In this document: piece after piece, positions 23,630 through 33,767 of the stretch
Layout: each line of letters opens with the position of its first letter
How positions within the stretch are numbered: the first letter of the stretch is position 1
Origin: Larix kaempferi
Taxonomy: Eukaryota; Streptophyta; Pinopsida; Pinales; Pinaceae
Reading direction: 5' to 3'
DNA: 64,000 nt
Assembly (NCBI GenBank): GCA_027924585.1
Contig: BSBM01000370.1
Coordinates: 29,905,501 to 29,969,500 of the forward strand
Translations under genes and position numbers: made by a program
Notes under the pieces: generated by a model
The model's database searches: none
What the model saw: only the letters and a program-made list of their open reading frames with translations
What the model was told of the DNA's origin: nothing

Positions 23630-24332
23630 CTAAAAACCAAATGTGAATCATTATAAAAATTTGCAACATGTTATGAGAGTGTAACATAGAGAAGGACAAA
23701 TTTAACATGTTAATGAGAAATATAGACAAATTATGAAGCTGCATACTGGGGAAGCAAAATAGATCACTTTAGAAAATGAAAAAAGGTCCTGAGACTTGAT
23801 TATTCTAGGGAGACAATGTCTAGTCAGGAGCTTTTGGAATGCTTCCGAAAAGGTAAGCATATGATGTGAAAAAAAAACCTGCTTCCCTCCTATCTCTTGG
23901 AGAGAGGATACCCTTCATCGTAGCACTTCCAATGGTCAATGGTGGGTTGGCCTGGAGTGAAAAAATCCTATGAATAAACAATGAAACAAGGGACTGTTCT
24001 CCACATTCATTAACTGAGCCCAAAAGGTGAGTGGTTGAGTATTTCAACTGACCACTACTGTTATTAATAATACTTGAGAGACAGAGTGTGGCCGGTATAA
24101 AGTTTGAATCAGGGTGGGAAAATGATCAGAATGCGGCCAATGAAAAACTCGGATGGACACAGCTATGGATTTTAGTTGGTAGGAATGAGAAACCTAAGGG
24201 GCCACGGCGGCCATAATAAACAAAAAAAAAACGACCTATGCTACCAATGTCTATCGGCCACGTTATGAACGGGAAAAACCAAAAAGTAACTCGATGTGGA
24301 GATAAAACAAAGATGGCGGTTAAAAAGCCTAC
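23630..24332 (-). other. Candidate leader intron in the 3' LTR copy
   Basis: On the minus strand a good donor (CCAG, then GTAGGC, cut at 24,333/24,332) and acceptor (GGTTTTTAG, then CAAGG, cut at 23,630/23,629) frame a 703-base interval. Its last part is T-rich. The acceptor lies 12 bases before the ATG of the long frame. Both sites are conserved in the other LTR. Splicing is inferred, not shown. Confidence 0.35.
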
Positions 24333-24465
24333 CTGGAGACGAGACAATGGTTGAGTGAGGTGGACGCGGTCGTGGATGCGCTGAGTTGGAGCGAGCCGAT
24401 GAGGTCTTCCTAACGGCGTTCTTTGAACGATAAACAAACAATGAAATCAACGAAACCCCCACCGT

Positions 24466-24477
24466 CCTTATAAAAGG
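24466..24477 (-). promoter_or_regulatory. TATA box of the gypsy LTR (3' copy)
   Basis: The minus strand reads CCTTTTATAAGG in a GC-richer context between the U3 repeat array and the leader. The equivalent in the other LTR reads ATTTATAAGGA at 37,642-37,652. Transcription would start about 25-30 bases downstream. Confidence 0.6.
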
Positions 24478-24724
24478 TTAGACATGTGCGGCATTTAAAC
24501 GGGTAGGTTGTGTCATTAAAATGGGGTTTTAATGCTTGGTACAGTGCGGTCATTTCAAGCTGTCTCGGCATTTAAGTGTGACCATCGGTTGCGGGGCGGA
24601 CTTACGAGTTTCGTCCGCAATTGCGAAACAATATGGCGAATTGCTTCTGCGTTTTGGGAGTATTTGGCGTATCTTTTCGAAACACAGTCTTCTCAGAAGC
24701 TTATCGCGAATGGTTTTTCCGAGT

Positions 24725-25290
24725 CGTCCCGCAGTTTCGGAAAGATTCAGGATATCCTTCCGCAACTACGGCAACATTCGACGAAAGCATCCGCAGTTTC
24801 GAGAGATTTCGCCGAGTGCTTCCGCAGTTTCGGGAGAGTTTCGCGAATTGCTTCCGCAGTTTCGAGAGAGTTTCGTGAATTGATTCCGCAGTTTCGGGAG
24901 AGTTTCGCAAATTGCTTCCGCAGTTTCGAGAGAGTTTCATGAATTGCTTCCGTAGTTTCGGGAGAGTTTCGCGAATTGCTTCCACAGTTTCGAGAGAGTT
25001 TCGTTAATTGCTTCCGCAGTTTCGGGAGAGTTTCGCGAATTGCTTCCGCAGTTTCGAGAGAGAAACTTGAGCTTCTTAAGTAGTTTCGGAAGAGAAACTT
25101 AAGTTCTTTCAAAAAACACTAAGTCTTTCCGCGGTTTTGGGAGAGAATCGTGAATGCTTCCGCAGTTTCGAGAGAGGTTTTTGAATTTCTTTCTGCAATT
25201 TCGAGAGAGATATGCGAATTGCTTCCGTAGTTTCGGGAGAGATATGCAAATTGCTTCCGCAGTTTCGGGAGAGATATGCAAATTGCTACT
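24725..25290 (-). repeat. U3 array of 32-bp repeats (3' LTR copy)
   Basis: About 15 tandem units of 32 bp, on the plus strand CGCAGTTTCGGGAGAG followed by TTTCGCGAATTGCTTC. Successive units often alternate CGGGAGAG and CGAGAGAG, giving a 64-bp higher-order period. The array lies just upstream of the TATA box on the coding strand, the usual place for LTR enhancers. The units are CG-rich compared with the surroundings. Confidence 0.9.
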
Positions 25291-25451
25291 TAGAAGGAAA
25301 ACTTCAATTTTTTCTTAAAGCAGATTTCTCAGTTGAAAACAAAAGCTAAGTTAAAAGGAGAATTAACTTCTTTAGGCAGTCTTTCTAGAAAAACTAAAAG
25401 GAGGGGCCCCAATATGTACTAAATTTTGGGGGGGATGTTGCTCAAACAACA

Positions 25452-26518
25452 ATTGACGAGTCGCTAGCGAAAACAGATCTCTGAAAAAATTTCTCTCGAT
25501 GATCCGAAACCTTCTTAAAAGATATCCATCTTATATGCAATATTCAGCTGAGCCTTTGAATCTCGGCGAAGGAAAAAGTCACTTTATCTGCTAGCCATTG
25601 GGGAAAGGTGAGCTTTGATAGAGACATCTTTAAAACTCTCAAAGAGCCAACATATGGGATTCATTTTTAGAAGATTCATCTTTCAGATGGCTACTGCTAT
25701 CGGACTCCACAGGATTTGCAACACTTTCTTATGGACATTATTGCTCTTGTTCCTCATTCCCATGCCGCTTGCATCCTTTTGGATGTTTACACTTTTGACA
25801 GCTTTGCTGTTTGAGCCTTCCAGAAATATTTTCTTTAGACATGATCTTTGATTTTGGCTCCTCAATCCATAATGTCCTTTTGTGTGAGTGAGAGATTTTA
25901 TTGATTTGATCAAGCCTCATGGATGGAGAGGAGCCTAATTTGAGCTGAGTCTTTTGGACAACTTTCTTGACTTACATGCTTTGCTTTTGTGTCAACCATG
26001 CTTCAATTGAGGCGAGAATCTCTGAAAAACAGACCCTTGATCAAAGCCATTTTGGCTGTTAAATTTGCAGCATGGAGTCATTTCAATACCCTATGCCCTC
26101 GGGATGTGCTACTCTCCGTGGGTCCAACTTCAATGACCTTCTTGAGATGCCTTTAAGTGTGAGAGTGGATGGAGCCCGAAGATAGTAATAAAGATAGTCA
26201 TAGATCTCTACTATTTAAACAGGATTAGTGTGACTAGCAGAGTAGGCTTCCTTCCTTCTGAAGAAAGTTCAGCAAGAGCGCAATACATAGATAAACTTTT
26301 ATTTGAGCATAGTTTCAGATTCATGAGTTGTGAGATTTCTTTGAGACATCTATCTTGATGAGAAACTCAACTGCAGGAGATTTCAGAAAACAAACTTTGT
26401 ACAGAAGATTCAAATGACGAGAGAAGAAACAATCATGGCTGAAAACAAATGAAAACAAAGGGCTAAAGCAACATAACAATTTTTTTTTAATATTTATGTA
26501 CAAAAATTCTCAGTGAGA
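25452..26518 (-). other. Gypsy 3' untranslated region before the 3' LTR
   Basis: About 1.07 kb between the integrase stop and the 3' LTR. I see no coding frame with family signal. A purine-rich tract expected directly before the LTR is not evident: the minus strand reads GCTAGCGACTCGTCAAT there. Confidence 0.6.
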
Positions 26519-27889
26519 CTACGCAAAGTATTGTTTCAAGGTGAGGCCATTGAGAGGAAGGGTTACTTCCTCTCCCTCGAGGTTTGTCAACTTATAAGTG
26601 GATGGGTCTATCTTTGCCGAAAATTGGTAAGGGCCTATCCATAAATGTTGGAATTTCGTGTGCATCCCTTTTCCTTCATGATTATGATCCCATTTCAGGA
26701 CTAAATCCCCAACTTCAAAACTTATTTTACCGGACTTCCTCTTATCGAACCATCTCTTGACTATGTCTTGGTGCTGATGGAATTGGTCTTTAGCTTTCTG
26801 TCGGGCTTGTTCAAGTTGAAGCAGGGTATTAATCCTGGATTGTAAGACTTGGCTACCAGACCCTCGAGAGGCTTGGGACAACTGTAAGGATGGAAGCAAG
26901 ATGTTAGGGGGAAGGATGGATTCCTTGCCATAGACAAGAGTGAAAGGGGAAACCCCTAATGCGTTCTTTGGAGTTACCCTATCTGCCCATAAGGCGTTTG
27001 GGAGAGCTATATGCCAACTTTGCTGATTTTCTATCACAGTCTTCTTGAGAATTCGAATGAGGTTTTTGTTTGAAGATTCAGTTAATCCGTTTCCTTGAGG
27101 GTAATAATTAGCTGAATAATGCAGCTTAATACCCCATTCATAAACAAATTCATTTATCTTAAAAGACGAAAAATAGGGAGCATTATCAAAAACAAGGGAA
27201 ATTGGAACCCCAAACCTGGTTATGATGTTTTCCTTCAAGAAACTGATGACCGTATCTTCATTGATCTTGCACAACGGGATAGCCTCCGTCCATCTAGTGA
27301 AGTAGTCGGTAGCCGTCGGGATGTATCGATGTTGCAAAGAAGAATTCGGATTTATCTCTCCAATAACATCTATACCCCACTGTTCAAAAGGTTCAGAGAT
27401 AATAACCGACTGCAAGGGTCTTGCTGCCTTAGGTAATTTCCTGGCACTTCTTTGGCATATATCACAGTTTCGTGCATACGCATGGGCATCTCGAAACAGA
27501 GTGGGCCAATAATATCCAGCTCTAAGTATCTTGTGGGTTGTTGTCTCCCCTGAATAATGTCCACCTGCGGGGCCATCATGTAATTCTTTAACAACTTTAC
27601 TTGCATCTTCCTTTTCTAGACATCTAAGAAAAATTCCATCATAATTCTTTCTGAAAAGTATCCCATCAATGATTTGATAAGATGTTGACTTCAAACGGAG
27701 TGCCCTCCTTTGCTTAGAGTTCCAGTGCTCAGGTAGGTATCCTTGCTGTAAATAGTGCACCAGATCTCTATACCATGACTGAGGAGTTGAGAAGATAGGA
27801 CATACTTCAACTGAGTTTAGCTCAACTTCATTCTTCCAATGTTGCTCTTCATCAGTCAAGTTTCCTGTAAGCAATCTGCACAGGCCTTG
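26519..27889 (-). pseudogene. Gypsy integrase domain
   Basis: Integrase inserts the cDNA into the chromosome. The clean frame from 27,874 to 26,519 (451 aa) shows an HHCC zinc-binding region (HDGPAGGHYSG ... NCDICQRSARK), then the catalytic core with WGIDVIGEINP (Asp), FDNAPYFSS (Asp) and GLTESSNKN (Glu), so the DDE triad is intact. The C-terminal part includes GDLVLKWD and GPYQFSAKI, typical of gypsy integrases; no chromodomain follows before the stop. It continues in frame from the RNase H upstream across a TGA at 27,890. It is the best preserved domain of the element. Confidence 0.9.
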
Positions 27890-28420
27890 TCATTTGATGA
27901 TAGTGGCTGGTTTAAATTCTAAATCGTATTCTTGAAGAGCTGTGACCCAGTTTCCCCTCCTTTCTCCTAGTTCCTTTTGAACGAAGAGGGATCTAATAGC
28001 TGGGTGGGGAACTATAACTTTAGTTCTGTTCTTAAGAATATATGGTCTGAACTGTTTGACTGCTTTGAAGACAACATATGCATGCTTGTCAACCAAGGGA
28101 TAGTTTAGCTCAGCCCCTTGCAGACCAGTGCTCATAAATGAGATTGGGTATTCGTCCCCTAGCTCCACCTTTTGCGTGAGTACAGCCGCGAGGGAGTCAT
28201 CCGAAGCAAAGGTATATAGGATAAAATCCTTATCAAAATTTGGGCTTCTTAAGGAAGGAGCTTTAGCTATAGCTGCCTTAATGTATCTAAACACATCATT
28301 TTCTAAATCTGTCCACTTGAACTGTATGCTTTGTTTAACCATTTGTTGTAAAGGTTTAACAATTTGTGCGAAATCTGGAACAAATCTTCGGACGAAATTG
28401 ATAGTACCCATAAAGGACTA
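27890..28420 (-). pseudogene. Gypsy-type RNase H domain after RT
   Basis: This is the usual RT-linked RNase H that removes template RNA. The minus strand reads GTINFVRRFVPDFAQIVKPL (RT connection), then FILYTFASDDSLAAVLTQK, ISFMSTGLQGAELNYPLVDK and YAVVFK-like helices. In active relatives the first block carries Asp (often D-S or DAS); here the line reads TFASDDS, so catalysis may be altered. Since the element also carries a second RNase H upstream of RT, relaxed constraint here would be plausible. Confidence 0.8.
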
Positions 28421-29404
28421 CATAGATTTTTTGTTATAAGGCATTGGAATTCTATTGATAGCTTGTACTCTTTCCTGATCTATTGACACTCCTCCTTTGG
28501 AAATGATATGCCCCAAGAGTTTACCTTCAGGAACAGCGAACACACTCTTCTTGGGATTCAATGAAATACCATATTTTCGACAATGATAAAAAATATGCTT
28601 CAAATGGACAACATGATATTCCCTTTTCTTTGAAAAAACGGTCACATCATCTAGGTAGACAACAACACACTGCCCACCCAATCCTCGGAAGGCGATATCC
28701 ATTTCCCGCTAGAAGGTAGCTCCTGCGTTTATCAGGCCGAATGGCATCCTTCTATATGCGAAAGTTCCCCACTTAGTGTGGAAAGTAGTCTTAAGATGAT
28801 CTTCTTTGGCTACTAATACTTGATTGTAGCCAGAGAAACCATCGAGAAGAGAAAAAAGTTCAGATCCCGACACCATTTGAAGAATTTGTTCCATTGAAGG
28901 GACGTGATAGTTGTCTTTATCTGAAGCTCTGTTTAAATTTCTAAATTCCACACATAGTCTTATCTCTCCCGAATTCTTTCTTACGGGAACTAAGTTAGCA
29001 ACCTACTCAGAATGCCGGACCTTAAAGATTATTTTAGCATCCAGGAGTTTCTTTAATTCCTTTTGAATCAGAGGTTCCAATGTAGGATGCATCCTTCTTA
29101 ATTGTTGCTGAAATGGCTTGACACCCGCTTTCATCTGTATAACATGTTGAATAATGCAGATGTCATACGTTTTCAGATCTTCATAGGTCCATGCAAAAAC
29201 ATCCTTATATTGTCTAAACACATCCTTATATTGTCTAAACAGTTTGATGAACCTATCTCTTTCTCCCGGTGAATAATATTTACCAAGGTTGACAAATTTT
29301 GGCTCAACCTCGGTACCTAAATTAACTAACTCATGTTGCATTGATGAACTGTTAGTTTTGGTATTAGCTGGCCTTTTGAACTTACTTTGAAGATCAAACA
29401 ACAT
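28421..29404 (-). pseudogene. Gypsy reverse transcriptase
   Basis: RT copies element RNA to DNA. Minus-strand landmarks: RRMHPTLEPLIQKELKKLLD (fingers) near 29,080, VEFRNLNRASDKDNYHVP near 28,940, FSLLDGFSGYNQV with the first catalytic Asp near 28,850, TFAYRRMPFGLINAGATF near 28,740, and VVYLDDVTVFSKK with the YxDD pair intact near 28,640. Then GHIISKGGVSID follows. Stops at 29,003 and 28,709 interrupt the core. A 21-bp tandem repeat (29,199-29,240) adds a second FRQYKDV in the N-terminal linker. Confidence 0.9.
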
Positions 29405-29437
29405 TTCGAGTGACCTTACCCATTTGGGGATGAAATT

Positions 29438-30148
29438 TCATTTATTTGCATCATTCTTTAGCAAATCATAATCGTGTTCTTCTTCATCTATCACAGCTCC
29501 TTGGAAAATGTCTTCATTCGTTAGAAAACTGATAATCTGTTCGTCATCTCTGAAATTTGTGACGTTGTCAGGGACGGAGGGCCTGAAAATTAATTCAATT
29601 GAGCATTTGTTATTAGATGGCACCAATCTAGAAGCGGATGTTGCTAACAAATCGACTGCAGAATTTTGCAATCTAGGAATAGAATTTATATTGAAAGCAT
29701 CAAAATGCATAATTAAATCCCATACCTCAGCCTGATAACCCTTCAAATGAGGTGAGAGACAGTGAATGGTGTCTCTTACCTGTCTCACAACTATTTCTGA
29801 GTCACCGAAAATCTTCAAGTATTTAACATTCAAATCAGTGGCCTTCTTTAATCCGTGGACCAAAGCTTCATATTCTGCAGTGTTGCTAGTACATTCAAAT
29901 TCTAACCTATAAGAAAAAAAATACTTACTTCTTTCTGGATCCATCAGGAAACAACCGGCTCTGGATCCTTCCAGAGTTTTAGAATCGTCAAAGTATAATG
30001 TCCAAAACAGATCTTTTGATTCAGCTAAGTTAGTATCTCTATGGTCTAAGTCAGTGACTAAACTAACTATATTACAGTCAACATCATCAGTCTGAGAAAG
30101 ATGAAGGAGATCGGACTGTTCATCTGATTCATGGATGATAGTTTCAGA
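29438..30148 (-). pseudogene. Extra archaeal-type RNase H before RT
   Basis: The minus strand starts near 30,010 with LFWTLYFDDSKTLEGSRAG, then TSNTAEYEALVHGLKKA, YLKIFGDSEIVVRQV and LQNSAVDLLATSAS. These blocks carry Asp, Glu, Asp and Asp, so the full RNase H catalytic set is visible. The arrangement (FDGS...AEYEAL...GDSELV) is that of the aRNH acquired by Tat-clade gypsy elements. Here it lies between protease and RT, separate from the standard RNase H downstream of RT. The frame joins gag-protease through a TAG at 30,149 and RT through a TGA at 29,438. Confidence 0.85.
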
Positions 30149-32626
30149 CTAATAATTACCTGGATCAATTTCTAAGAAATAATTCCCCAGAATCGAGGAT
30201 GAGAAGGTTACAGCCTCATTCTTTCCCTCTAGTTGAGTTACATTTTGCTTCATGTGCGGTTCTCTCAGGACTTTGATCTGATTCTGCCTATTTTGATAAG
30301 GCAACCACAGATGAGACCAATCAATTGCAAAGTAACCATTGAGCTTTATGGACCAATCCCTGCTTAGGATCAAACCATAGGCCTCAGGAATATCAACTAC
30401 CATTATGTCAATAAACTGACAGACTCTAGAGTCGGCTGATAATCTAATGAGGACATTTTTCATTTCCTCGATAACTTTGACACCAGTTCTATCTAACTGA
30501 ATGATTTGGGCCGGAGATGGAATAGGTTGCCCGTTAATTTTTTTACAAATTGATAGCGGCATGACATTTGAAGATGCTCCAGAATCTACCAGGCAATTGT
30601 GAACATTATGATTGAAAATTTTAAAAGTCAACAGGAATGGCAACGTCTGGGATTTAGATTTCCCGCCGATACTAGCCTCATTAATGTCGGGGTCTTCTTG
30701 AGTATCCATTAATGGAGTGCTGGGTTGGGGTTGCAGAGCATGCAACAACTTATCTCGTTGCTGAGGCAAACTGCACATATCGAATATTGACACATTTGCT
30801 TTGACTTTCTTTATATCCTCAATAATGTCATATCCTATATCAGAATCGTTCCCAATTCTGGCCGGAATGTCTGTTTTATTCATTGTGACCTTCGGTTGTT
30901 GAACTATGGTGTCAATGTTTGGCTGTTTGGCCACTGTTTGGCTAGCTTTAGGTTGCGGTGGAATGATTGCTATATGTCTTCTAGGTAGTTCTTTTAAAAC
31001 TTTAGGCTTGGGAGGAGTCGTGTTTGGCACAGGATCTGTAATAGGACCTTTACTGCGAGTATTAATGTTCATAGCAGAGAGAGAGCTTTCTATGGGATCT
31101 TCTTCTACTAATTCAGTTAAAGGTACCCAATCCCATAGCACCATAGTGGTGTCCGAAGGTGGCTCTTCTAATTCAGGGTTCGACTCCTCTAGAGGATCGT
31201 CTTGATCTGGAATCTTTGAATCCAACATTTGGTTCATGACTAAACTCATAGAGTTAATCCACTGTGGGAAGCTCTTCTCCGAATGCGGTTCTTGATGAAA
31301 GGTGCAGAAGTTTTCCATCCCTATTTCATTGAGGTTTAAAACAGGGGAAGTATTCATGGGTGGATGAGGTTGATCACTGTCTTCCCTCTTTTTGTAAAAT
31401 GGCTTGAAAGGTTTCCTAGATGTACTGGAAACTTTATCTTTCTCGAGATCTACAATTTTATTGGACAACTTCTGCATCATCTTAACTACATTCTCCATGT
31501 CTGTTGATGACTCTTCTTTACCTTTGGTGAGTAGCAAGGTTTTTTTACTGACTGCTGGTTTTGTTTCTGCATCTAAGGCATGTTTAGCAATGCTATCCGC
31601 TTCTTCTTGCACCTTTCTAGCTTCTTCGAAATTCTCTATCAGGGTGGTTTTCTTAGATCTTTTAACGAACATTGCTATGGGTCCTTCAAGAGTTGTTGTA
31701 TAATATTCAACCAGAGATTCCTCTGCTGGTTTATTTGCTTCACTGAAATTATTTAAGAGTGTTGTGAACCTTTGGTTAAAGTCTTGAACCTTTTCTTTAT
31801 TTTCCATTCTCATGGACAATAATTCTTTCATAAGCGTAGCTACAGTTTTTTGGTTTCCATATTTCTTTAAAAAACATTTTTCAAATTCATCCCAACTTGA
31901 GATCGAGCTAGGTTGTAGGCTAAAATACCAGGACGATACTTTTGGCTCAAATGTGTATGGAAAAAGCCTACAGACTACATCTTCATGTTGCACATCTAAA
32001 AGATTCAGAGCTAAATAAAAACTCTTGAGATGATCCTCGGCTGAAATGGCTTTCCCTGGGTCGAATTTAGGCAATACTTTCTCTGGATTTTTTTGAAGAT
32101 TGTGGAATGGCCCAGCTAGATTCAACGCTCCCCTTGCTCTCCAAGCAGGTACGGCCATGTCTCTATGTGGAGAATCTGGTGGAGAATTGTAAGGTGAATT
32201 CAATGGAGTGTTCTTTGGAGTAATAAGTTCTCCAAGACTTTCTTGATATGAAATATTTTTTGGGTTTTCAAGACCGACCTCGCTCAGGGGTTCTACAATT
32301 TCTTCCAAGGTTAAATTCACAAGCTCTTCAAAATTTTGCACAAGAATTGAATCACGGGTGTACTGTCGCTCTTTTTTAGGAGAAATTTTCCTAGGGAGGA
32401 AATTTACTGCGTTTAAACCACCTAGCTGTCTAACATAAGATCGTGTATGCCTCCTTAAATCTTCTATTTCTGCAAAAGGCACAACATACAATGCTTCTTG
32501 AGGTTCAGAATCAGAGACGAGGTTTTCTTGGTTTGCTACTTGAAGATTTGGGCTGTCTGAAATTCCCTTTTTAAGCGGGTTTTCAGTAACATTTTTTACA
32601 GTGGGAGATTTTCCTTTATCAGCCAT
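30149..32626 (-). CDS. Gypsy gag and protease, 825-aa open frame
   Basis: An intact frame of 825 codons. Residues 1-160 are charged and low-complexity. Residues about 175-345 form the retrotransposon gag capsid region (KFDPGKAISAEDHLKSFYLA, then VSSWYFSLQPSSISSWDEFE and LKKYG). A degenerate zinc knuckle lies near 437-455: CTFHQEPHSEKSFPQW, of the CxxH...HSE..C-W type with the last Cys changed to Phe. The protease active site NCLVDSGASSNVM is near residue 680. Gag packages the RNA and the protease cuts the polyprotein. The start is chosen as the first ATG after the primer site. It ends at a TAG in place of continuing into the extra RNase H. Confidence 0.9.
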   Translation of the reverse strand: MADKGKSPTVKNVTENPLKKGISDSPNLQVANQENLVSDSEPQEALYVVPFAEIEDLRRHTRSYVRQLGGLNAVNFLPRKISPKKERQYTRDSILVQNFEELVNLTLEEIVEPLSEVGLENPKNISYQESLGELITPKNTPLNSPYNSPPDSPHRDMAVPAWRARGALNLAGPFHNLQKNPEKVLPKFDPGKAISAEDHLKSFYLALNLLDVQHEDVVCRLFPYTFEPKVSSWYFSLQPSSISSWDEFEKCFLKKYGNQKTVATLMKELLSMRMENKEKVQDFNQRFTTLLNNFSEANKPAEESLVEYYTTTLEGPIAMFVKRSKKTTLIENFEEARKVQEEADSIAKHALDAETKPAVSKKTLLLTKGKEESSTDMENVVKMMQKLSNKIVDLEKDKVSSTSRKPFKPFYKKREDSDQPHPPMNTSPVLNLNEIGMENFCTFHQEPHSEKSFPQWINSMSLVMNQMLDSKIPDQDDPLEESNPELEEPPSDTTMVLWDWVPLTELVEEDPIESSLSAMNINTRSKGPITDPVPNTTPPKPKVLKELPRRHIAIIPPQPKASQTVAKQPNIDTIVQQPKVTMNKTDIPARIGNDSDIGYDIIEDIKKVKANVSIFDMCSLPQQRDKLLHALQPQPSTPLMDTQEDPDINEASIGGKSKSQTLPFLLTFKIFNHNVHNCLVDSGASSNVMPLSICKKINGQPIPSPAQIIQLDRTGVKVIEEMKNVLIRLSADSRVCQFIDIMVVDIPEAYGLILSRDWSIKLNGYFAIDWSHLWLPYQNRQNQIKVLREPHMKQNVTQLEGKNEAVTFSSSILGNYFLEIDPGNY

Positions 32627-32637
32627 GCACTTTCGGG

Positions 32638-32654
32638 CCCTCCTTCTAGCGCCA
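32638..32654 (-). other. Primer-binding site of the gypsy element
   Basis: The minus strand reads TGGCGCTAGAAGGAGGG, five bases after the end of the 5' LTR. The TGG start pairs with a tRNA CCA end. The cognate tRNA is not determined. Confidence 0.75.
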
Positions 32655-33767
32655 AAAATCGTTGATGCCCCGAAGATCGCAGCATCAAGCAGAAAGGGAT
32701 TCTCCTCGGTAGACTATCCCAATTAGATTGTCCACCATTTGGTGTGGGGAATCCGTCCGGTTAGCGGTTCCGGCAACCGTTAGGTTTGGATATTTGCTTT
32801 GATTACATCGGTTATGGCCCGATCCACCGTTCTTTTGATTTTATGGTTTAAATGATATGCAAGTGCCTAACCTAACTTAATCTAAATGCAGAACTCGAAA
32901 CAAATCTGTATTTAAAACCGAAATAAACCTAAACTATCTCTGCAAGGAGCAAAATTATAAGTATAAGTAATGTGCTGGAAGAGTTATCTAAAGATCAACA
33001 AACAACCATTAAATCATAAAGATACATCTACAGCAAGAAAGCAACATATATTAGAAGATAGCTTCCAATTCACATGTAACGTATTGCATTACTCCTATAG
33101 GAGAAAATTCATTTGCACAAGAAACAGTAAGATCATTCAATACAGAGATATAATTCAAGACAACAAAGAAATATCTCACTGTAGAATATGAAAGTCACAA
33201 GAATAATCCAGCATGCATCCATCATCCATTTCCATGCAAAAGACGTCCTCTCCAGGCTCTTATTAAGCAAATTTCATTTTCTTGGAGCAAGTATAAGATA
33301 GCTCGTACAAGTTAAGAAAAATATTTTCCCTGCCAAAAGTCCTTTACACTATCCCCTAAACTTCTATTTATATCTTTACAAAATGCCTCTTGGGCTGTCA
33401 CCTGGCTCTTTACACATGTCCTCTCCAGACTTTTCCTCAATAATAAACAAATCGTGGTCCTTTTCTTAAAACATAAAATTTTTCAAAAAGAAAAGGACAG
33501 CTGTCCAGTGATTCTACGCTTTAAACATAGGGAGACCAAAATACAAAAAATATGAACAATGCCTTAGGATCACCGTGTTCATCCTTGGGAAGGCGCTTCT
33601 ACTGGGAGAGAGGTGCTTGGACCAGCTGCTATTGCTGCTGCTGCTTTCTTTTCCTCCTCCGCTATGTAACTGAACTAGATACCAGTGTCTCTGCTAACCA
33701 CATTTGCTGAGGAAGGGATCAAGATCTTCTGGGAAGTCACATCTTTACCAAGTTTTGCTCCAACACC

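Larger units (their letters stand above)
19484..25451 (-). repeat. 3' LTR of the gypsy element, 5,968 bp
   Basis: It matches 32,660-38,691 end to end. In minus-strand order: U3 of about 1 kb with a 32-bp repeat array (25,290-24,725), TATA box (24,477-24,466), inferred transcript start near 24,440, a leader of about 800 bases, the long reading frame 23,617-20,597, then about 1.1 kb to the LTR end. U3/R/U5 borders are inferred from the TATA position only. Confidence 0.92.
26519..32626 (-). pseudogene. Gypsy gag-pol polyprotein frame, 2,035 codons
   Basis: A single reading frame runs from the ATG at 32,626 to the stop at 26,519 with no frameshift. Its order is gag, protease, archaeal-type RNase H, RT, gypsy RNase H, integrase. 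It is interrupted by six in-frame stops, at 30,149, 29,438, 29,003, 28,709, 28,418 and 27,890. Five have contexts that suggest a single transition from CAG, CGA or TGG; the sixth is ambiguous. The ATG lies 12 bases after the end of the primer site. One frame for gag and pol means the ancestral element needed no frameshift between them. The protein is processed by its own protease in related elements. Confidence 0.9.

Noticed and set aside
24532-24942. Plus-strand open frames rich in Arg, Phe and Ser across the U3 array
   Set aside because: They are produced by reading through the 32-bp repeats in several frames; the peptide repetition follows the DNA repeat, and no domain is present.
24725-25290. 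CRISPR-like array
   Set aside because: Units are contiguous 32-bp tandem repeats with no unique spacers, and they lie in a plant LTR.
19484-25451. An independent tandem gene duplication explaining 19.5-25.4 and 32.7-38.7 kb
   Set aside because: The two blocks end in TG...CA, are flanked by the same AGCTG, and one abuts a primer site, so they are LTRs.
30906-31703. Plus-strand frames opposite gypsy gag
   Set aside because: Antisense to an intact 825-codon gag-protease frame; composition follows that frame.
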